Shown here: in pieces, positions 58,416 to 64,000 of the stretch
Numbering within the stretch: position 1 is the stretch's first letter
Layout of the letters: every line of letters starts with the position of its first letter
Assembly: GCA_020912385.1 (NCBI GenBank)
Contig: CP087207.1
Location: forward strand, 3,596,001-3,660,000
Length of the DNA stretch: 64,000 nucleotides
DNA from: Neofusicoccum parvum
Lineage: Eukaryota > Ascomycota > Dothideomycetes > Botryosphaeriales > Botryosphaeriaceae
Direction: 5' to 3'
Position numbers and translations under genes: made by a program
Notes under the pieces: generated by a model
The model's input: the letters and a program-made list of their open reading frames with translations, nothing else
Told to the model about the DNA's origin: nothing
Database searches by the model: none

Positions 58416-59481
58416 TTACCCCGACCGCCCGCCGATTTTCATTTTCTCAACGTCCTTGCTGATCACATCGCCAGCCATCTCAATCTCCAGCTGAATATCC
58501 GGCTGCGCTTCTTCATAAAGCCAGTTCTTCTCCGACGCCAGGTGATAGTTCAACGCCGCCTGCTCATGCGGCACGAGCCTCTTCTTCAGGCTCGGATTAC
58601 CGTTACACGCCGCCTCGACCTGCAGCTAGATGGCGCAGCTGCGGTCGAGCAGCCCGAACAAGAAGGCCGCCTCGTCCACGGTCTCACCCACGGTAAGTAG
58701 GCCGTGGTTCAGTAGGATGGCGCCCTTGGCGTTCGCGCCTAGCGCGCGCGCGATACGGCGGCCCTCGTCCTCCGCCGTTACGATACCGCCGTACTCGTCG
58801 TCGACGGCCAGCGCCCCGTAGAAGTTACATACGTCCTGCGTGATTATGTCGAGCGGCTTACCGAACGCGCTCCACGCGCGGTCGGCGATGGTATGGGCGT
58901 GGCAGACGGCGTGCACGTTAGGCCGCGCTCTATAGATCTCGGAGTGGATGTAGAAGCCGGGCGCGTTAGCGGGGCGTGTCTAACGGAAATGAAGTCAGTG
59001 GGCTGGGCGGCGGGGGTTGAGGGTTTCCCTAGGTCTACCCGATTCCCACCAACAATTTCTCCGGTACTGGCGTCCAGACATAGCATGTCGATTGCGTTGA
59101 GCAGGGAGAAGTGCTTTCCGATAGGGTTCATCTAGATATAGTCTAGGCGCTCCGGGTCGCGGACGCTAATGTGCCCAGAGATGCCTTCGGTGAAGCCGTA
59201 TCGAGCCTAGTTGCGGAACACTACTACCATGTGGATCAAGATGTGCTCGCGGTGCGCCTGGAAAGATTCAAATTTTGGAATGCCTGTTGTATGCATTTGA
59301 GAATATTAGTAAGGCTTTGTCATTTGCGAAACTATTGATGCGAGGGGTAACCTCTGAGCGGGTTGGGTCCATGAGATAAGCTCCGTAATTAGCAGCCCGG
59401 TGGGAATTCTACATCTTCGTTGTACTTGACCTTCGCTGAGGTCCGTGCAGCCAAGTCGAGAGAGACAGCGGAGGGTGCCAT
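58416..59481 (-). pseudogene. Class II aldolase/adducin-domain gene with four nonsense codons
   Basis: Starting from MAPSAVSLDLAA (ATG at 59481), the frame runs through a normal intron near 59360-59280 into RGIPKFESFQ and continues with [50 protein letters not shown] (metal-binding His pair), [16 protein letters not shown] (third His) and a normal end at GGRSG. The class II aldolase fold is complete. Stops interrupt it in exon 1 (TAA after EFPPGC), after VVVFRN (TAG), before MNPIGK (TAG) and after DRSCAI (TAG, 58628-58626). A second intron near 59030-58980 keeps its branch and acceptor, but its donor reads GGG. There is no frameshift. All changes fit C-to-T or G-to-A transitions. Confidence 0.82.
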
Positions 59482-59708
59482 TATCTCTTGCTGTGTTTCG
59501 GAAAACAGGTCAAACAACAACAGGCGTGGAGCAGAACTTCGGATAATTTATACAGCTATCAGAGAGGGAGCTCAAGAGTGGCGTGCGGGGATCTGTCGGT
59601 ATTGGCTGACGTCAGACTTGCCACAGAAGGTCGGCATGTGATAAGGCGTAACATTTCTACACAAAGTTTCTCTCGAAATGTTACGCAATCTCGAAGTGGT
59701 TGTCTTAT

Positions 59709-60755
59709 CTATGTACTTGGTTTACACTTCGCCAAATCTGACAGAAGCTCGCTCTTGGCATACTCATCGTCCCAATGCTTTCTTGGGAGCTCAAAGGTGG
59801 ATGTGATACGGCCATAAGACATGCCTCCAAGCTGCCCGAGCGGTCGAAGCTTATCAAGATCGATGTGGCTAACTTCTGCATTCACGGCGTCTTCCCGAAC
59901 CCAGAAGCGGGTAGCTCTGATCAACACCAGTCCCGCGACGCTCATGCCATCTCGCTGGTGATCCTGAAACTCCTTGATGTCTGAAACCTTGCCCTCGATT
60001 GAAAACACCGATTCTTGCACTCGCGAAGGGCGGACGGTAGATGTAGGTGCTTCGTGAAGTCCGGAGATATCCCATTCCGAGACGCCGTAGGGTGCGTTTA
60101 TAGCCGTTGCGTTGACAGCCTCGATCATGTTCTCAGATACTGTATTGATAACACATTCTCCCGTCTCCTTGAGATTGCGATATGTATCTTTCATGTTGCC
60201 CGGTCTCGAGGAAATCCCCACGATGAACATTGGGGGATCGTGGTCGATAACCTGGAAGTAGCTGAAAGGAGAGAGGTTTTTGGTTTTGCCGTCCTGCGAG
60301 ACTGTGCTGATAAAGCCGACGGGTCTGGGAGCGATTCCTGAGACAAGCAGTCGATAGTTGTTGACAATTGGCCGATCAGGTGCGTAAGGGTCGACTTCCA
60401 CGTGCTTTCCCTGGACGTTGTGGCCACGGACACCCTGTCCATATTGCCAGTCCGGGTCAGGGTGTTTCGTAACCTCGATTGGGGAGTTAGAATGATCGAA
60501 GTTGGGACGTGTGGCAAGAGTCTTGTCAAAGTCGTGGATCCTGTCCACAATCTTATAGTTCGATTCCGCCGTCTTGGTTGTCTCTGCAGCGGAAGAGCTC
60601 ATTCTGATCAACGGAAGGTTCCAGCGTGGCGAGAAACTCGGCATCAATGGGTTGCTATTTCACAGGATTACTTCCAGTAAAAGATTCAGAGTTGGATACT
60701 GAGCATACCTGCGGGCAATGAAGCGGCCAACAAATTTCGCTCCCGCCATCGGCAT
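59709..60755 (-). CDS. Flavin reductase-like FMN-binding protein
   Basis: Two exons (60755-60709, 60654-59709) give 330 aa. The first exon adds an Arg-rich, acid-free start (MPMAGAKFVGRFIAR) that continues through PRWNLPLIRMSSS, a possible mitochondrial presequence. A start inside exon 2 at 60602 would give a cytosolic form. The split-barrel flavin reductase domain covers about residues 110-300: NYRLLVSGIAPRPVGFISTV, KNLSPFSYFQVIDHDPPMF, GECVINTVSENM and a late GRITSTFELPR. These proteins bind FMN; fungal members of this size are mostly uncharacterised oxidoreductases. It lies 228 bp downstream of the aldolase pseudogene start, on the same strand. Confidence 0.88.
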
Positions 60756-61410
60756 GATCTAGGAGGTGAACGAGGTTTACTTGTAGCACGTCAAGGGGCT
60801 GTTGAGGTTCAACTGGATAATTCTTACTCACTCTGGGGTTTTTTCTCCAGGAGATTGCTGCAAATCATTATGTGGAAATACCTTTTGGCGGTGATGGTCG
60901 GATGGCTTCACCGACGATCTTCGGACGGCCCTTCCGACTCTTGGCACCCTTGACAACCATAGGGCGTATTGACGACATATTCTACCACTAGGCGAGGTGC
61001 GAAAGATAAGCAACATCGTTGAAGTTTCAATTCCGCGTCCTTCACATAATTAGCACGAGCATGCTTGGTAGAACTTAACGCCATGAGCGACGACCGCCTT
61101 CAATGCTCCAAAACGGTGACTTCGATGGGCCCTTCATACCTGAGGGCGCAGCAGCATCGCGCTGTCTGTCTCTGGATGAGCAGATCAATGAAGGGACCCG
61201 ATGGTGCTATGCGGGGTAGATAGAATAGTACAAGCGAAAGATAAGAACTGTGGAATTGGCACCTCGGCTAACGAAGCCGGATGTAGTGGGGCTTATCAGA
61301 ACCACGCAAAAGTCAAATTTAGGGCTGAGAGGAGACTCAACTTAAAGTCGGAAATACCCTCCGACCTCTCAACACGCACCGTGCCTGGTGAACGGCACGC
61401 AGTGACCACC
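60756..61410. promoter_or_regulatory. Divergent region between flavoprotein and regulator genes
   Basis: 655 bp upstream of both genes. Short open stretches only, none with coding support. Confidence 0.45.
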
Positions 61411-64000
61411 ATGCCCACTTCAAGCCGGCATCAGTTCAGGGTGACAAAGAAGGTCTCAAGAGCGTATGTTGCATTCTGTACACCTCAGTATTCCGCTCAC
61501 TTTGTACAGCTGTGAGAGATGTCGGACAATGAAAGTAAAGTGTTCCGGCTTGCAACCGTGCGCCAGATGTGACCGGAAGAAGGAACACTGCGTCTTTGCA
61601 GCCGAAAGCAAGCGTATATCAGTATCGGAAAGGTGAGTGATGCGCGTCCCCGATTATACTTCCGGATAGCGCAACAAGTTGAAGACAGGCAATTTATAGT
61701 TATCTCCGAGAATTAGAGAAACAAAACAGTGCAAGTTCGATAGAACTTTTGAACGCAAATTCCGGAGAACGTTTCCAGGCCAGCCAGCAAGAGGTGTGCA
61801 TCTCGACGCCGGGTAACTCCAGCAGGATTCTTGCTACCCCGTCTAAAGATACGACGTCGCAGGGTGGTGTAATTGATGAGGATGAAAATGCTGGTGAGGT
61901 TTATCCAGATCTTGATGCGCATGGCCATGTGCTTCGAGGGTCACAGTGTTAATGCTAATATCCGAACCCCGTGTACAGGCCGTCCGTCTTCAGAGGATCT
62001 TCCTGAATCCGAGCAGCCTCTATCTGGGTCCGGTGTTCAAGTGACACATGAGAGTAGTGTCGGAACAGCCTTCCGGCAGAACCCCTTAGCTGATAATGAT
62101 TACACATTCGTCAAAATGCAAGGTAGACTCTGTGAGTAAAGTACTTTGAAAGCTTATCTGCAGTCTGACTGATAGTCATCAAGGGTACATGGGCCCTTCC
62201 TCATCGTGGTCTTTCTGTCGGCGTGTATTAGCGCTCCTCGGACAGCGTTTACCTGAAGCAAGCGCTCCTGACCCGTGGCATTTTGACGGCGGCGCTTTCA
62301 GGTTACGTTGGAGGCCTTTAGGATATGATGAAATTCCGGATGTCTCCAATGTGCCACCCCTGGACTATTCCTTGTTTCTTTTCAACACGGCCAAGTTCTA
62401 TCTAGGGTCCCTGTTCTATCTCATTGACGAGTCAGCTTTCATCCACCATCTCCACGAGTTTTACGATGACCCAGTGGGAAAGGCTACGTCATCAAGGCAT
62501 TGGTACGCGCAATATCTCTTGATGTTGGCATATGGGAAGATTTTTGTTCTCAATCGGAGCTGTCACGAGGGACCATGTGGATCTCGATATGCGGCAAGGG
62601 CTATGGCTCTGATGCCGGACCTCGCTGGGCTGGCTCCAGACCCCATTCACGCCGTTCAGGCATTGGCATTGGGGGCAGTGTATCTCCAGTCGGTGGACAT
62701 GAGAGTAGGGGCCTTACAGCACGTAAGTAGTCCAACGCTCGGGGCTTGGCCAAATCCCAACGCTGACAGAACAACGGCATATCAGATCGAACAAGCGTTG
62801 CGAATTTGCATTATCGAGGGATGGCATCGTCACATGCCAGAAGAGATAGTGGGCATTGAGCATTCACGGCGGTGCAATATCATCTTTTGGGTCGTCTACA
62901 TGCTCGAACGGGAGTTCGGGCCTCTGATGGGCGCTCCGAGCTCCATCCGTGACGGGGACATTACTGCAAAGCTTCCCTCGGAGATTGATGAGTCCCTGGA
63001 TGCGTTGAACATGACGTTGCACGTCCGACTGTCTCGACTGACAGCTCGGATCCTCACAAGTAAGAGATGCGCCTGCCCTTTACACCACGACCATGGCTTA
63101 CCTAATGACAGCAATCTACGGTGTGGGAAAGCAATTTAATGGTTCTCTGGTGACGAACACACAAGAGATTCTGAGGGAACTGGCACAGCTATCGAAGGAT
63201 TTGAATGCACTTCTGAATGAACACTTCCAAGGATCCATCAGTAAAGCGTCAAGGATGGCTTTGAGACTGATCTTGTCCTACCATCATGTAAGTTAATCAC
63301 AGCCCAGTTTGATTATCACCTTTAACGCCAGTAGTGTGTCGTCCTAACAACACGGCCCTTGGTGATGTGTGCTCTTCATATGCACATTGAGCAGGCCGAT
63401 AATTCGAGCCTCAGGCCCATTTCACTGTCACCCCCTGTCGCATCGCTCCTGCAGTCGTGTGTTGATTCAGCCCAGACAATCTTGCGAACGCTTCGCGTCA
63501 TAGGGGCTGAAGACCTCTTAGGTAAGTCGTAGCTCCATAACAGTATCGTTAGTAAGACATTAACTAGTTGGGGTGTTCAGAAGCATTCCTACCGTTCCAA
63601 TTGGAGGATGCGTTCTCTTCCGCCTTCATCTTGTATCTCATCCGCACAATCAGCCCCTCCCTTCTCCAGGATGAAAGCTGGTCAGAGGATGTCCAGAGTA
63701 TTATGGACAAGATGATCTCAAAGGGCAGTGTGGTCGCACCGTTGCGAAAGCTCGAGCTTAGCCAGTTGGAGCGGATCATGACGGCTTTTACGCCACATGG
63801 CAAAGAGCCGATAACGCCGTCTCCGAGCATCATCAACCAGCAGCAATATGAAGATGAGTTGGCTGAAATGCCCACTGCAACAGCTGCTGAGTCAGGATGG
63901 GACTTGTTCATGGCAGATGGCATGGTCGGGATATCGCCAGGCGAGATGCTAGACCTGGCAACGCAACTTCAAGTAGACAGCAGTTTTATTTTGCCTGAAA
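61411..64000 (+). CDS. Zn2Cys6 transcription factor (runs off the right edge)
   Basis: Exons at 61411-61463, 61510-61632, 61700-61893, 61979-62122, 62184-62722, 62786-63059, 63112-63287, 63335-63531 and 63581 onward keep one frame. The zinc cluster is split by the first intron: ACERCRTMKVKCSG, then PCARCDRKKEHC (C-x2-C-x6-C-x5-C-x2-C-x6-C), followed by a short coiled coil (SYLRELEKQ). The fungal transcription factor domain starts near GYMGPSSSWSFCRRVL and continues with ARAMALMPDLAGLAPDPIHAVQAL, RRCNIIFWVVYMLEREFG (the signature block) and LPSEIDE. The C-terminus lies outside the window. It is divergent from the flavin reductase-like gene and may control it (inference). The intact frame contrasts with the broken regulator at 44-46 kb. 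Confidence 0.9.

Noticed and set aside
1..64000. Secondary-metabolite cluster, CRISPR array, rRNA or tRNA genes, transposase or reverse transcriptase
   Set aside because: No PKS, NRPS or terpene synthase motifs, no regular repeat arrays, no B-box-like tRNA sequence and no mobile-element enzyme were seen on either strand by eye; a tRNAscan or RepeatMasker run could still find degenerate cases.

Overview
This window is nuclear DNA of a filamentous ascomycete (Pezizomycotina). The genes carry many short introns (about 48-115 bp) with fungal GT..CTAAC/CTGAC..AG signals. The families are typical of moulds: two HET-domain proteins, Zn2Cys6 regulators with fungal transcription-factor domains, a bZIP-DUF3425 factor, a deuterolysin, a laccase-type multicopper oxidase and Dal5-like MFS carriers. 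I cannot fix the class or species. I saw no bacterial operons, CRISPR, tRNA or rRNA. Exon models were built by hand from splice signals and reading frames. For most multi-exon genes the exon lengths sum to a multiple of three, which supports them.

Layout. 0-3.4 kb: the truncated 3' part of a fungal transcription factor, then a HET gene on the minus strand. 3.4-7.5 kb: a long GC-rich stretch with no convincing gene. 7.5-17 kb, secreted and small-molecule genes: a multicopper oxidase, an M35 deuterolysin, a membrane-anchored protein resembling the deuterolysin propeptide, a two-exon orphan and a phytanoyl-CoA-dioxygenase-like enzyme. 17.6-33.3 kb, conserved housekeeping genes: an ING/PHD chromatin protein divergent from a Gfd2-like/RRM protein, a copper P1B-ATPase divergent from a linalool-dehydratase-like membrane enzyme, a bZIP factor and tRNA 2'-phosphotransferase.

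33.6-64 kb, accessory DNA with signs of decay: two divergent uncharacterised membrane proteins (one with a frameshift), an SDR, an ambiguous stretch at 39-40.4 kb with coding-like signal on both strands, and a compact putative catabolic cluster at 40.4-48.6 kb. That cluster has a Dal5-type importer, a divergent M20 amidohydrolase, a Zn2Cys6 regulator and a second MFS carrier. It is followed by a second HET gene, a secreted TolB-like beta-propeller without introns, a 902-aa membrane protein, a class II aldolase pseudogene with four nonsense codons and no frameshift, a flavin-reductase-like protein and a Zn2Cys6 factor that runs off the right edge.

How genes may work together (inference). The copper ATPase could load secretory multicopper oxidases such as the one at 7.5 kb. 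The importer, hydrolase, regulator and second carrier at 40-48 kb look like one uptake-and-cleavage unit for an unknown amide substrate, but its regulator carries two in-frame TGA codons and may be dead. The items most worth a second look are this cluster, the LinD-like enzyme, the propeptide-like membrane protein beside the protease, the Gfd2-RRM fusion, the beta-propeller as a transfer candidate, and the nonsense-only decay pattern.
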